Assembly: GCA_001557505.1 (NCBI GenBank)
Contig: LSAX01000008.1
Coordinates: 1,736,001-1,800,000 of the forward strand
Source: Reticulascus tulasneorum
Taxonomy: Eukaryota; Ascomycota; Sordariomycetes; Glomerellales; Reticulascaceae
Direction of reading: 5' to 3'
Length of the DNA: 64,000 nt
The notes under the pieces are model-generated. The model searched no databases. It was not told where the DNA came from and worked only from the letters and a program-made list of their open reading frames with translations. Made by a program: the position numbers and the translations under genes. Below, in pieces: positions 24,556-37,469 of this stretch. Position 1 is the stretch's first letter, and each line of letters begins with the position of its first letter.

Positions 24556-26878
24556 CTAATAGTGGTTTCTCGTCCGTCCACCGCCTCCAAGCCCCATAGG
24601 ATATCTTCTCCCATTAACCACTATCGGGACATTCCTTTTCGATGGTGCAGTGGCCGTGACGGCCTTCCACATCTCGCGGAGGCCGGCCCTCCGCGCAGGC
24701 AGCATGCTGTACTGCAGACTGTACAAGTTCTTGCGGTTAATGGGCGGGACGAATTTGCCTGTCAGGAGACAGAGCAGTACGCGAGGCGAGAGGTAGTGCT
24801 TGCGGATGCGGTTCCCCAGCTGGAAGTACTGGTGGAACATTGCACGGAAGGTGAGGGGAATGGGCTGTGACGAGTTAGTGGAACGAATCGAGTGGGGAGG
24901 GAAGAGAAAGGGCGACGAACCTTGAGATAGATGACGGAGGTTGGTGGTTCATTAAATGCATTAGTACTAGGTCTATAGTCTTGGGTATCACGAAGTTCAA
25001 AACAAATGCCGCCTATGATCCGTTAGCTATGTCTCTCGTGTCTCTGGCTATGTGAACATACCCGGTAGCCTCCTCGGGTCTTTGACCCGCAGCATCAGAG
25101 CAAACAGGGGGAAGTGGTTTAGACAAGAAAGAAGCGTATCGAAAACGGCTTTAAGAGTTATAATAACCATCCTCGCGATGGCGAAGTTCAAGTAGAACAC
25201 GACAACGGTCGGAAGCAGAAAGAAAAGAAGCGTGAACAGAATTGTGCCGACGAGGAGCTGGTCCAGATCGTAGTCGCACGAATCGATACGGTTACGTAGC
25301 ACGTTGTGCTTCTTGCCGCGGAAGAGGTGGAACAGGGAGATGAGGATGGCGAGCTGCGCATGGTAGATGCGGGCGGCCGCGATGTAAAATGAGTAGATGT
25401 GGATGGTCAAGGCAGACAAAAGATCCGAAAACATGGCGATGGGCATACTTGCCCCTGCAAAGCTGGAGAAGCCGACAAACCAGATTATGTGCGGTAGAGC
25501 CGGTCGAAGTGCTTCGATGCAGCCTGCAAAAGTCAGCTATTTGCGGAAGTGAACGCGAATATGTTAACTTACTGGACCAATAATCAATGACCCAAAGGAA
25601 CAGATCTCCAAGGAAGAGCGCAAGTTCTTCGTTCAGCTTCAGACCGGCAGGCCAATCCATCAGCCAGGAGATACTACGTTGCAATGCTTGGACAGTGTAG
25701 GCCTCCAACAGCTCGCTAATCTGCTTGGCCACCCAGTCCGCGTTGTCGATGATGTAGGAGCCGAGAGCAATGCCGATGATTACATCGTTAGCCACCAGCC
25801 ACAAGCTGTTGTAGAACCGAATGTAGTCGGGATGGCTAGTCGTGACGCTCTCCCAGTCATTCTTCCGCTGCCGAAGCGTCATGTACTGCATTGGCCAGTA
25901 GCAGAACTGCTGAAGCCGAATCTCCACTTGCTGGGCGGTGGCGGAGATGTCTTTCAAGGCAGCATACGCAGGCCTCGCTCGCCATTCAAGAACCAAAAGT
26001 AGCATCTCGGCAGCCATTCGATGACCGGCGAGCATGTAGACGAAGCCCCACTGGATGAGCGGCAAGACGTAGAGCATGAGAAGATCCCAGACAAAGTCTC
26101 TCATCGTGGCGGCATGTTCGACTACCCGCTCTGACACACTTAGACTCCGCTTTCGCCTCGCCCCAATCCTCGATATGTTCTTTTGAAGCAGTTTCTCCAG
26201 CTCCCAAGCCCAGTTGAGCTGATTGACGATCTTTGGCAGGGCCTTTTCCTTGGAAGAAGGAACACGTTTGACGATGGTGTGTTGCTTCAGCTTGTCCACG
26301 AGCTTCTTCTTCTCCTCAAGTCTCTTGGCCTCCTGCAGCTCATCTTCGGCCTCGCGTCCAACCAAGGGTGCCGAACCAAGTGCTGTCTCATTATTGCCGA
26401 GAGCGAGTGATATCGGATTGAGGGAAATGTACTGCATTCGGCTAGGCAAGGGGCGGTCGTAGAGAATGATCTGAATGCTGAGTGCCTTGGCGCAAGTAAT
26501 TCTCGGTACCTTCATCACCGGAGTCGATGTCGCTCTGAACCACGACGGGTCCACGTCCACCTCATCCTCTGCATTGGTGAGCCCCAAGACATGCATCGAC
26601 GCATGCCCGCATAGCTCGTAGATTCGATTAACAGGATGTGGCGAGCTCCTGAGCAGGGTCCCAATCTTGAGCGCAAACTCCACATGGCCGGCCTATTCGA
26701 AAGTCAACAACATGATCCCACAGACACCAGCGGGAGCTCTAACATCAACGTCATCCAAGATAGCCACGACAAAGACGTCGAGGCCCGAATTCCGCCATCC
26801 CACCACAACACCAGGCAAATTGGATCTCGGGATGTCTATAGGCCAAAAGATCCTCATCAATCCATCATTATCTGGCAT
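24556..26878 (-). CDS. GPI1: GPI-N-acetylglucosaminyltransferase subunit Gpi1 (PIG-Q)
   Basis: Subunit of the ER complex that adds GlcNAc to phosphatidylinositol, the first step of GPI-anchor synthesis. Exons 26744-26878, 25573-26692, 25062-25523, 24921-25012 and 24556-24864 give 705 aa. The first intron (GTTAGA..AATAG, 51 nt) removes an in-frame TAG that would otherwise stop the protein after residue 61. The N-terminus MRIFWPIDIPRSN with VVVGWRNS is typical of fungal Gpi1. The C-terminal half holds several membrane helices and conserved segments (SWLMDWPAGLKLNEELALFLGDL cut short here, HIYSFYIAAARIYH, LFRGKKHNVLRNRIDSCDYD, PLTFRAMFHQYF). It ends in a Gly-rich basic tail. Confidence 0.92.
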
Positions 26879-27065
26879 GACAGATGTTGGCGACGCGACG
26901 CGGGACTATTAGAAGGAGCCTCTCCGCCGCAGCTGTTCTCGGGCCGAGATGCCAGATGCAGGGGACCGTGGATGCTGCGCAAGTCACCGTACTCGTCAGT
27001 TCAAGATTCTTCCGCAAGCACACCACCACAGACATTGTCTCAGCGGGGTCCCGAGGGTAGGGTTG

Positions 27066-27374
27066 TCATACCAGTGTCGCCTCTCGTGTGGCCAAGCGTT
27101 CCACAGGTATAAAGAGCAAGCCGAAGAGGAGGGAGAGGATCGCAAATCCTTTGGCGGCGCGTGTCTGTAATATGGCGAGCAGACGAGGTTAGAGACGGGA
27201 ACTGCATATTTTCGGGCTTCCGAAAAGGGGGGAGAGGGGAAGGGGATTCCTTACAACAACTCCGTAGTCCCAGGCAAATATGGCAAGCTCATAGAGGCGG
27301 GTGACGAGATCCCATCGAGCGGTGATGTAGCCAGCTACGAAGATTCCCAAAGTGAGGACGGAGAAAGGGTGCAT
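27066..27374 (-). CDS. Small two-helix membrane protein, 72 aa
   Basis: Two exons (27255-27374 and 27066-27164; 90-nt intron with GTAAGG and TTACAG ends) give 72 aa. Two hydrophobic segments, FSVLTLGIFVAGYITARW and KGFAILSLLFGLLFIPVERL, flank a short loop (LYELAIFAWDYGVVTRAAK). It sits about 190 bases upstream of GPI1 on the same strand. I cannot name a function; length and topology suggest a small organellar or ER membrane protein. The frame is restored exactly by the intron, which supports a real gene. Confidence 0.6.
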
Positions 27375-28347
27375 AGAATCGCTATTCCTTTGAGCAGTGC
27401 ATGCCGAGACTGCTGCTCGTCGAGGGAGGTGGGAGACAGGAAGGGGTACGACGTTGGAGTAGTAGGAGCTTGCGACGACGTGGCGCCTTGGAGACGGACT
27501 CGGATTTTTGGGAAGGGGGGGAAGGTAGGTGGTCGAGGACGAGGAGGAAAGTTTTGGGCGGGTGGTTTGATTTGCCGGATGTTGAAGGACAGACTGGCAC
27601 AGGTCAGGGTGGTAGCTAGCTACAGCAGGCTTGCAGCGGGGAGACGAAGAGCGTGTCGTACAGAAGGGTGAGCGCGAAGGCGAAGAAAATGCGGATGGGT
27701 AGATTCACACGAAAAGTGTAGCTATCTACGGAACACAAGGCAATCCAAAATCCCATGGGGGGGGAAGACGAGAATTGGGTTTGTCAACAATATATGGACG
27801 TGGGACAGCCAATTTGGAGGTTCTAGCCCCCTGCTCTTGCATTTTCCTATGGCGTATGCCGTGATTCAAATCTCCCGCTTTGGCCCGCCTGGCCTGTTAG
27901 GCTTAGCACTGCTTAGGCCGGTTTTATTAGCGCATCTCCCACTGGACCCGCTAAATGCGCTCCGGCAATCTTCCACTGTGGGCACAAGCTCTGGCGGAGA
28001 GTCTGGTCCAGGCCGCCAAAAGCCAGGCCTTCCATTGGCTTGGGTGGAATCACGTGGGGGAGGTCGGCCGCGTTTTCATGTTGAGCTCGTCATGGGAAAA
28101 CGAGGAGGTTGTCGATCTCAGTAGCTCTTATAGGGTATTGGACAGAGGTATTGATATCGAGCAAATATCCATGGATGCCTGTTTCAATTAATGGCCGGTA
28201 TATATCCTCTATATGACAGTATAAGAGTTGCGATCATCATGCGATGTACAAAATGAGCAGAATTTTCCAAGACGCGCATCCCAAACTCCTGTGCTTCCGA
28301 ACCGTCCTGTTCCCAACTGCATGCGTTCATATGCCCCAGGTCTCGTA
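27375..28347. other. Intergenic upstream of the 72-aa gene
   Basis: GC-rich, with short ORFs on both strands that look like chance frames. No domain or repeat recognised. Confidence 0.5.
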
Positions 28348-28816
28348 TCCTACAGCCAGGTTAGGAGAAATACACGGGGACGCAACCATAAATAGACATT
28401 GTGAACTTACATTTCCGCTGCATATAGCTTGCGTCATTCTCCTTGTTGTCTTCCCTGGCATCATCGAGCAGCTTGTCTATGCCGCGGTCCTTCAAGGCCA
28501 CCTTCAGCACGTCAGCTCGACAGTCCAACCAACGCTATGGAGATGCGACAAGGCTTACCGTGAGGCACTTCTGGTAGTTCTTGAACAGATCGGCGCACTC
28601 ATTGTTGTCGGTGCCGACGCCTCGAAGGTACTCTGATGCTATTAGTCGACTGCGTTGGTCGAGGTGACAGGATCACATGGGGAACATACTTTCGCTGTAC
28701 CATTTCAAAAAGCATGTATCATATCGCCTGCGCTTGGGTCAGCCACTTTCTCGTGCCGGCTGGGATGTAACTTACTCCTTTACTTCATTGCATTCTGGTG
28801 CGAGCGAGGCAGACAT
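28348..28816 (-). CDS. MDM35: Mdm35/TRIAP1-type twin CX9C protein of the mitochondrial intermembrane space
   Basis: Partner of Ups/PRELI phospholipid-transfer proteins; imported by the Mia40 disulfide relay. Five exons (28776-28816, 28690-28727, 28559-28632, 28411-28501, 28348-28349) give 81 aa. The N-terminus is MSASLAPECNEVKERYDTC. Both CX9C motifs are present: C-NEVKERYDT-C and C-ADLFKNYQK-C. The FLKWYSEKYLRG segment between them is family-typical, as is the tail KLLDDAREDNKE. All introns are 48-61 nt, and the last splits the TGA stop. If the last intron is retained, the tail changes by a few residues only. Confidence 0.9.
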
Positions 28817-30182
28817 TTTCGTGTGTTTACTTGGAAGTATTAATGTTGGAAGGTCTTGAAGTTGTCGACATATGCAAGCACCGCACTACTTGAGTGAGAG
28901 CGGCGGGTGGCCAAGGACAAACGTCACTCTAGGAACCTGGAAGCCCGCTACCGAATTGCCTGCCTTGCCGCTTTTGGACGTCCCGACTTCCAAACCCGTC
29001 ATAAAAACAGATCCCGAATCAATCAAGAGCAAAAGGTTTCCTAGGGACATGAACAGATCCTTTTAAGGATTTTCAACTGACCAGAAAACTGTTCTCGGGT
29101 TCGCTACCCCTGGTCGAAATTTCTTTAAATATCGCTGCAGAATCCAGGCAATGGCACGGACCACATCGATGAATCCACGAGCATGGGACAGCATAAGCTT
29201 CTTACACGCAGATAGCTCGAACAAGGTTATTCACTTGCCTGCGGCTGTTTGGACTACAGCGGTTGCTTCGTTGTAAATGAGAAGAAAACCTACTGTTACT
29301 TACTGGATGAAACGTACCATTCATAAAACCGGGGACACTGCTAGGCTCGGCACTGGATCATGTCCGGTCTTGAGATCGCGTTGCGTAGTCAACAAAGCCT
29401 ATTCTGAGCACGGTCTCATCCACGTCTTCGATAGTCCGAGTGTAATAAGCCAACTTTCCGGTAGCTGAATATTGAGTGAGTCAGCATTAGTCTCTACCTT
29501 GGTCTTCAGACGAACATGATTCGTCAGAAGTGCCATTGGAGCTCGACGTAGACCTGGCCGATGGAGCTTATGTTCTGCCCGGCCTTATTGGTTCACTGCA
29601 CTTTCGAGGGTTAAACAGCTGGGGCTGGCAGTCAGTCAGGAAATCGGCTGAGAGGGCTGCTAGGTCAAGTACCCCTTATTTTACCAAAGACGGGCAAAAA
29701 ATGAATGATATCCCAGCTTGAGCGTGCGCTGCGAAGAGTTCTTAGTATGAACATATAAGGATGGATGTATCTGTAGCAGACATCCCATCTTGGTCAAGCC
29801 CTTCATACGGTACAGCACCACCTGCATGCTTCAAGCAGACACACCTGGCATGAAGATCAAACATCTCACGTGGTAACAACATATGCAGAGTTGCCAACTT
29901 CCAATGTCTTTGCTATATCTAGTACAGGATGAGCGTGGTTGGAGCACCATACAAACACACGCACACAAGTTCGGTCTGCTCCAAGCAGCATCTTCGGTCT
30001 CTCTCGCAGAGTTCGTCATTCTACTCGCCTCGGTCTCTAATCACCCGACCCAAATACCTGCGCTGAATGCCATTCAGCACCACCAATTAAGGAGCCAGGA
30101 TCCCCAAATGTTTCCATGCGATTTGTAGTGTGGGTGGCCGTTCTGCAAAAGTACGTAACACAACAGGAAAGGAAAAGAGTTT
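28817..30182. other. Intergenic, 1.4 kb, no gene seen
   Basis: Upstream of MDM35 and downstream of RPN3. Moderately AT-rich. Short ORFs (28872-29066, 29530-29721, 29883-30128) show no domain or splicing logic. Confidence 0.5.
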
Positions 30183-32079
30183 TTACATGCCCTCGAACTC
30201 GCCGCCGAGGTCGTCCTCGTCCAGGTCGCCTTCTTGTATTTCCTTGGCCATTTCCCGTTCACGCTCTCTCGCCTCCTGTGCATTCTTGAGTTCGAGACGG
30301 TGTTGGTTCATCGGGAAGCGCATGGCCTGGGAGAAGCGGATGTTAGTGGGGTCAAATATAGCAGATATCTAGGCGAACTCACCTTGACACTCTCGTCGTG
30401 TAGAGCCAAACAAGCTCGGATACGGTCGTGGAATGCCTCACCGGGCTCTCGGGTAGCATACACGTCACCAATCTCCTTGCTCTTCATGAAGCCTCGCTCC
30501 CTGTCCAGTGATGCCTCGATTACTCCATCACGAATAGCCTTGGCCACAATGTACTCCGCTGACTCTTCGCTTCCCAGATGCAAGCGGATGCAGATGTCTC
30601 GAAGGGAGATTCGCGAGTATGACAGAGACATCATGCGAATACCAGTCTTGATGACATTTTGCCGCAGGCGCAGAATCAAAGTGTATGTGCCGTCGCGTCG
30701 GAAGGTATCCGCATGGTCGGCAATGTTAGTCTCAAAGTCTTCTAGGTTACCAACTCGCACAGCCTGCACGAGTAGGAAATACGGGTGCAAGGCCAGCTCC
30801 ATGGTAGGTTGACGGAAGGTGGCTCGCTCAGGAATGTCGCCCATCAGAAGCTCTACCACGAGGAGCAGCTTGGTTGCGGTTTGTGAGAAGCCGACTGCGC
30901 AGGCGCTTGAAGGCGCCTTGCGTGTGGCGGCGGTCAAGTGCTCGTGTGCCTCGGTGTATCGGAGTTGAATGGATCGGATACGACCGAGATAGTACAGGAA
31001 GCGCGCAACCTGGTTATTAGAGGCGTTTTCGGGGAACTGAGTGTGAGAAACAAGCAGATCGGCTTGCGCGATGTGGGATGTCAAAAGGTAGTTTCGGAGT
31101 AGAAGGACGATAACGGAGGCCTGTGTGTCGATATCCTTTCGCAGAACCGCGGTCCGTAGTGCAGCCAAAAGGGTAGGTCGAATAGCAACAATAGGGGACT
31201 GGGGAGACGGGGGTTGAGGAGCCAGCTGTTCGCAGAACAAAGAGTAGTAGAAGTACACCTTGGCGGATAGAGAATCTAGTGTTCGGCGGTTGAGGGAATG
31301 GATCCGATCGGACAGATATTTCGAAAACTCAGTTCCACGCTGGAACTGCTTCGAGTCGAAAAGGTGAACCTGAATCAGAATGCCGAGGAAGATGTCGATT
31401 TCCGAGATGATCTCCTTAGTCTCCTTCTTGGAACCGTTCTTGGCCGTCGCCTTTGCGGACTCGTCGATCTCCATCTCTGGGCCGAGCGGACGACCGAGAG
31501 GGAGGCTCTCGCGGCCGATAGCGATAAGGAGTTGTTTGGCGACGTTGCCAGACGTTACAGTCGCTGGGAAAGTATCAACAATGACTTGAGCGATGATATC
31601 GGGGGTGAGGCGTTTGCGGATGGTCGAGATGGATCGCAGGGCTCGGAGAGAAAATCTGGCATCGAACAGAGCAACGGCACGATCCAGGAGAGCAAAATTG
31701 CTCTTGATATCTGCAAAAGACAACATGGTCAGTATCAAGTAGTTCATGGAAGGGAGGATAGGAAATCAGGGTCCGCTCGCCACATACCTGCCACGGTCTG
31801 CACAACAGGATCGACCTTAACCTCCCCATCATCAGCCTTGTCCTCATCGCCCATGGCGACATCACCATCGACATCAGCCGGCGGCGGGGCAGACGACTGT
31901 TTTGATGCCTTTGATGGCGGCACGACAACAGTCATCTCGTCGTCGCCTTCTTTCGCAGGCTTCTTCCCCTTGCTCTTCAGCGAGTTGCTCGCATCGTCCT
32001 TCATCTCGACGTCCTGGTTACTCCTAATACCATTCTCGACGGGCTCGTTCCCGTTACTATGGGGTGTCTTGCCCGGCAT
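30183..32079 (-). CDS. RPN3: 26S proteasome regulatory subunit Rpn3 (PSMD3)
   Basis: Lid subunit of the 19S regulatory particle. Exons 31788-32079, 30383-31710 and 30183-30326 give 587 aa. The first 95 residues are charged and disordered. The helical solenoid starts at DIKSNFALLDRAV; the PCI domain covers about residues 380-510 (LRLRQNVIKTGIRMMSLSYSR shortened here, ISLRDICIRL, AEYIVAKAIRDGVIEASLD). The C-terminal exon contributes the conserved FPMNQHRLELKNAQEAR and an acidic end (GDLDEDDLGGEFEGM). ATG at 32079 was chosen as the first Met followed by a plausible N-terminus. Confidence 0.95.
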
Positions 32080-33362
32080 GGCGGCTGGGCGGGCGTATCT
32101 GGGATGTTGTGTGGTTGCTGACTTGATGACAAAAGAGGTGTGTGACGCTCGCGAGGCGCGCTCGGGAGCTGGCAGCGTTTGCGTGTCGGCTACCGGACGG
32201 AGGGAGGTCAAAAAGTGCAAGGAAAGGGAATGCGCTGGGCTTCGCTGGGTGGGAGAGACGATGTCGAGAGGACTGAGATGCCCGCTATCGTTGATGTGCT
32301 GTTGCTGGTGTGTGGGCGTTTGTCTTGTGATGCAAGAAGGTTCGATGGAGGAGAGCTCAAAGATTGACTATGGGCCACGGAACACGGGTGACTGACGGGT
32401 CGGGTACGGAGGTACAAAACACCAAAGGCGCCAGTGCACCGGATTAGGCGTGCTTAACTAGGGCCACACATGTACCCGGTACGTACCTCTGGCTTAGCGA
32501 GAGAAATTGCCGGGGGACCTCCTACCTACCTGAACCTACAAATAGCGGGTTTGAATGCAGCCGCAAAGCCCGAGCCACAGTGACGTTGTCGATGTTGCCT
32601 GTCGTACTGCTCCTGGCTGCCTGAGAGTGACTGAGTGTACACCCAGCTTACTAGCATAATTATTGCCGTAGTTACTCCAGCCAACACTCACTCGGCGCCC
32701 TATCTCCTAGTACTGGATTTATGAATATTGGTTCTATCAATCTTATCGAATATCCAAGCCGTGTAGGATATTCGGGCATTCATTCATACTTAAGAACCTA
32801 GAATCCTGAGTCTCGTAGTCCATAACCCAATGTCTCCCAACAATCCATTCCCTTCCGCCCATCCTTTTGCCAATGCCCAATCCCCTCACTGCCGGCCAAG
32901 CACGCATCTCCGACTTTGACCACAGGCACAAGACCACATGTACAAAATGAGGCGCCGCCTGCATATTCGCTTATACTTGCATGAAATTCCGACTTTACAT
33001 CCCACGGCTTTTCACAATAACTAGCGCATGCTCACCACAAGGCTTAGTCATGCTCAGAGACAAGAGCCCTTTGAAAGTTTCAATAGTCTGATGAACGAGA
33101 TAACAGTTTTTGGAAACTCGTGATCGATCGTAGAGGACACCCGGACTTTCACAGCTAAAAAGATTGGTAGTAGTATTGGAACGTTTAATATTTTCCTGCC
33201 TTAAATGTGGTGGGAACTCCAAGTCATGAATCTCTGCCATGATCGGATCCCCGAGTTCTTATGCTAGATTCCTATAATACAGAGTTCTGCTACAGGTGAA
33301 TGTAGTCTAACGAGACTTATATTGTGAGGAACAGCCTCATGCCCGTCAGCTCTAGAGCTGCC
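32080..33362. other. Intergenic upstream of RPN3
   Basis: Promoter of RPN3 and 3' flank of the cyclase gene. A TACCTACCTG-type motif occurs near 32523. I saw no obvious proteasome-control (Rpn4-like) box. No supported ORF. Confidence 0.5.
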
Positions 33363-34515
33363 TCATTCCTCCGGCATAACTTCCATCATATCCAACCACT
33401 CCAACGTAAAAGCAGTCACGATCTTCGCCCAATCCCTGACCGTCGGCATATCCAAATGCTCCCCGTCGTCCTCCATCTTGTGCCACACATCCGGGAACGG
33501 GCTCGGAATCACATGCAGCACGGGGACCCCCTTCGCCATAAACGGCACATGGTCGTCGCCGATAAAGCCCCTCCCGAATGCCGTCTTGCCGCTATCAGGC
33601 AGGAACGGCGCGTTGGGCGTGCTCTCCAAGAGGCCCAGCTTGCGCATGCGGTCCTCGACCCGAGCCATCGCGCTGTATGCCCAATGCGTGGTTTGGAAGT
33701 AAGAAGAAACTACCGGGCTCGCGGACCCGAGGAGGTCGAGGAGGACGAAGATGGATATTTGGTCGAGGGGGTTTTGGTAGAATGACATGGCTGGGTTTGG
33801 CGAGTCTTCCCAGGTTGAAGCCAGTGCTCTATTCTTCATGTCAGTAACAGTCCCAGCCCAGAGAGCAACGCGCAATATCTCACCTAGCCCCATAAAGCGA
33901 GTCCGTATCAGTCCATGACACAAAGGCCTCCTCCCCATCCAGCAATAATATCTGCACGCCCATATCCATTTCCACCGTCCCTCCCTCCCCCAGTGCCGCC
34001 ATCTCTTCATGCATCTGTGTCACATACTGATCGATGGTCCTCGCAACATGCATCAAGATTGCGCATGGCGCCGCACTGTCCGTCGCCCCAATGAAGCCCG
34101 GCGGTGCAATCTTGCTATCGTAATGCGCAACCAGCGTCAAGTAATTCGCCTGCCCGGCCTTCGTCCACGGCGGCTCCCTCCTGAATATCAGATTTGCAAA
34201 CGGTAGCTCCTTTCCCAGCGGCGTCATGCCCGTGGAATTGTGCCATTGTATTTCCCATTTGGGCAGCTCGTTCTTGAAGAAGCTGACGAAATGCTCCTGC
34301 GCCTTCGCCTGGCCGGGCGTGCCAGGAACACGGGGGATCAGGATCGGCGCGAGCAGGGAGCCGCTGTGGATGTCGAAATCGGAGTCCCCGGACGGGACGG
34401 TTCGAAGAACGGCGTCGGAGAGCGGTTTGTAGGCTGCGACAGAAGCCGCGAAAAAGAGAAGGTGGAGGACCAGCAGGGAGAGACCGCGGCCTACGAGAGG
34501 CACATCGCGTTTCAT
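33363..34515 (-). CDS. Glutaminyl-peptide cyclotransferase-like M28 metalloprotein
   Basis: Two exons (33884-34515 and 33363-33828; 55-nt intron) give 365 aa. A signal peptide or anchor (LSLLVLHLLFFAASVAAY) follows a short basic start, so it enters the secretory pathway. The M28 fold shows zinc-ligand and catalytic residues in order: HYDSKI with GATDSAAPC, LLDGEEAF, LLDLLGS and a late His in PDVWHK. YQNPLDQISIFVLLDLLG and FIGDDHVPFMAKGVPVLHVI match fungal and animal glutaminyl cyclases, which form N-terminal pyroglutamate. An aminopeptidase activity is less likely. The catalytic assignment is inferred from the family. Confidence 0.9.
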
Positions 34516-35326
34516 GGCGAGGTCGGCTTGCGATGTTCCCTGAGCTGATGGGTACCTCGAACCTGCGAGGTCATCCTATGCAATCATATCGCCAATTCTG
34601 ACAAAATGAAGTGCGATGACTAGTGCGCAACACTGCAAAGCCTTGAAACATCTGGCTAGAAGGATTAAAGGTTGAGGTGGCATACGTCTCCAGAGCTTGC
34701 CGCACGGACCAAGAACGCAACACCTTACGCCCCTTGCATAACGTAGGTAGGTACCAAATGGCCCAAAGAATCTCCTGTAGATCCGTTTCCAACGACCAGT
34801 ACGGTGTTTGTTATCATATTATGTTTTACGAAAAACCCTCCGTAGCCCATACTATTACTATATAACGTAGTAGTGACTCTCAAGATCGAGCAGATTTCAC
34901 CGGATGCCACAGACTGCTTCAATGCACTAACTCGTTTCCATTACGAACTTTAAGGGTATATCCGAAACGGCCATACCAGCAAATCTGCTGGTGACTAGAA
35001 TCGCAATGGACGAACCTTCTGTCATAGGGAGCCACCTTGATACCGATCTGACGCCATTTGCCTTTCCCAAACCCTTCCATTCATGTCCCTAATTCTCACC
35101 ATGTGGTGGAATCAATGCAAGCGACCCAATACCGAAATGCCATGTTTGCCTCCACTTGAAATATCGCTGCGTATTATTTGTCTACAGCCATAGGAGTAGC
35201 CCCCCCCTGAATATCCTTTGGAGTAGCCTCCCGCGGGGGGGTCTCCTGCTGAGCATCCGCCCAAGTGACCACTGAGCCAGTTTGCTTTCGGGCCGCCCTA
35301 CGCTTTCGGTGAGCTGGTTGTGGATA
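34516..35326. other. Intergenic, no feature seen
   Basis: Upstream of the cyclase gene and downstream of TAF12. Short ORFs only. A C-run and a G-run (about 35200-35240) lie near the TAF12 3' end. Confidence 0.5.
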
Positions 35327-37469
35327 CTATTCCCCCTTACCAGACGTCACCTTCGCAGCCTGGATAGCACTCATCTTGGTGATCCAGGCGGCGGAAGGTT
35401 GGATCTTGCGAGTAGTCCGTAGCTCATCGGAGGAGTAACCAGGGACGCGAATGTTGTAGGTTCGCTCCAGGACGAGTTGCAGATCACGAATTTCGAGCAC
35501 CTTAGACCCTCTTTCCTTCGCGTTTCTGCAGGCCGAGTGGAGTACATTGTCAACGAAGCTGTCTGCCATGTTCAGCACGTTCTAGACACCAGTGTTAGTC
35601 CTTGGTCTTCAAGATATCAGAACATTGTCAGAGTCAACTCACCTCTTCGACTTCGGGGGTCAGCAGGTTGCCATCCTGCCCTTCAGCAGATCCTCCGCAC
35701 ACTTGTCTTACGAGCTCATCGAGCTTCTTCTTGCTTAGAACATGATCGCCCTCGGCCTCGTGGTGGTAAGCCGGGATCTTGGCCATAGCTGGCTGGCCCA
35801 TTACGCCGCCAGCAATGCCACTGCCTCCACTATAAGTGGGACGGCCGGCCGAGACTCCGCCTCCCATACTGACCGGCGTAGGAACCGCTGTCGCCTTCTC
35901 TGGTAGCTGTTTGGGGATCGGTAGCTTGGACTGAAGAGTTTGAGTTGGCTGGGTCGGGTGAGCGTGAGCGTGACCTTGCTGTGTAGTGCCCATGACACCA
36001 GAGCCCATAACCCCCTGGTTGATTGCGCCCCCTGCAGAGGCGGGGGTACCTGCGGTTGCTTGGCCTGGCATGGTTGCTGCTGATCCAGGTACTGAGTTGA
36101 CACGTTGGTTTGCCAGACTCATGGCAGCAGAATGGGACAGAGCCTTTCCAGTTCCGACGGGTGTGGTAGTTATTGGGGTTTGTACCCGATTCTGGGTAGG
36201 CGTGCCTGCCGATGGCATTTGGGCAGCAACAGATGCGATGGCGGTGTTGACGGGTGGTGGGTGCGGGTGATCAGCACGCATGCCTGAAGGTTGCTGTCCG
36301 GAAGTTGCAGCTGGGTGGGATTGCGGGGGAGCTTGGGAGGTAGCGGCCGTGGTCATTTGAGGTTGCTGTTGAGGCATGCCGATACTACCGGGAGGGCCGC
36401 GGCCTGCGGCAGCCATCTGTTGCTGATTTTTGGCAGCTTCCACAGCAGCGTTCACCGTGGCGGTGACAGACTGCGAGTTCTGCGCAGTGTTGTTCGTAGA
36501 ACCAGCAGGAGGCTGCTGGCTAATGCCTTGTGCACCGGCTGGCTGAGAAGTCGCGGCGCCGGCGCCATTTAGTTGTGGTGCTCCTCGGCCAGCAGCAGCT
36601 GCTGCACTCGCGGCCTTGGCTTTGCTGATCGCCTCCTGCCCTTTTCGAAACCCTTCGACGAACCTATGCGCTTCCGCGTGCACCTTCTGGTGATGCTCCC
36701 TCCGAACATGCAGCTGCTTTAGTTCATCTGGGCTATAAGGATTCCCCTTGTCCTGTCTGTCTTTGATGGCAGCATCTATCCTCTTCATCTGATTACCAAC
36801 CTGGTCCATCGTCATAAGCGCCTTCACATATCGACCTCTCATTTCCTGAGACCACTTTTGGCCAGCCTCCGGACCCTTCTCTGCGAGATATTGAGCTGTT
36901 GGATGAAACGTCATTTGCCTAACATGGTTCATGATATGCTCTGGAACGCCACCGGGGCCTCCTGGCTGACCGGGCTGGGGTACAGGAGGCGCGGTCGCTG
37001 TCGCAGGTTGGCTGGCGGCAGGGGGAGCTGGAGCAGCGGGCTTCGGCGCCGCCAGTGCTCCGTCATTTGCGGCTGGTGTTGGGGCCTGTGCCGTCGGCGC
37101 AGGCGTTGGTGCTTGATTTTGTTGGGCTGATGGCGCGCCGGGGGCGACTTGGCCGCCTTGTTGGGCTTGCTGCTGTTGCTGGACCTGTAGGCGTCGTGCA
37201 TGCAGTTTCCCCATCAGCATCTTGGAGAAATCCACAATCTTCTTTTTTGCGTCTTGGTGTTGGGGAGATTCCTCAGGGCTGCTTTCGTACGACGTCCAGA
37301 GCTGTCGCAAGCCTCTCTCGTACTTGACCTTCTCTTCGTCGTTGAGAATTGGGAGGTTTCGCATCATCTCGGGGCGATACATCGGGGGAGGCCGTGGAGC
37401 ACCAGCTGCCTGGGCTCCTGGTACTGCCTGGCCAGGCTGGGCTTGCGGTGGTTGGCCTTGGTTGTTCAT
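35327..37469 (-). CDS. TAF12: TFIID/SAGA subunit TAF12 with histone-fold C-terminus
   Basis: Shared subunit of TFIID and SAGA that pairs with TAF4/Ada1 through a histone fold. Two exons (35643-37469 and 35327-35581; 61-nt intron) give 693 aa. The first 570 residues are low complexity (Gln, Ala, Pro and Thr-rich) with short conserved islands ([20 protein letters not shown]; the [20 protein letters not shown] region). The histone fold begins at [15 protein letters not shown] and continues across the intron through [19 protein letters not shown] and [20 protein letters not shown]. The C-terminal tail is short. Splicing places the alpha2 helix exactly in frame. Confidence 0.95.
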
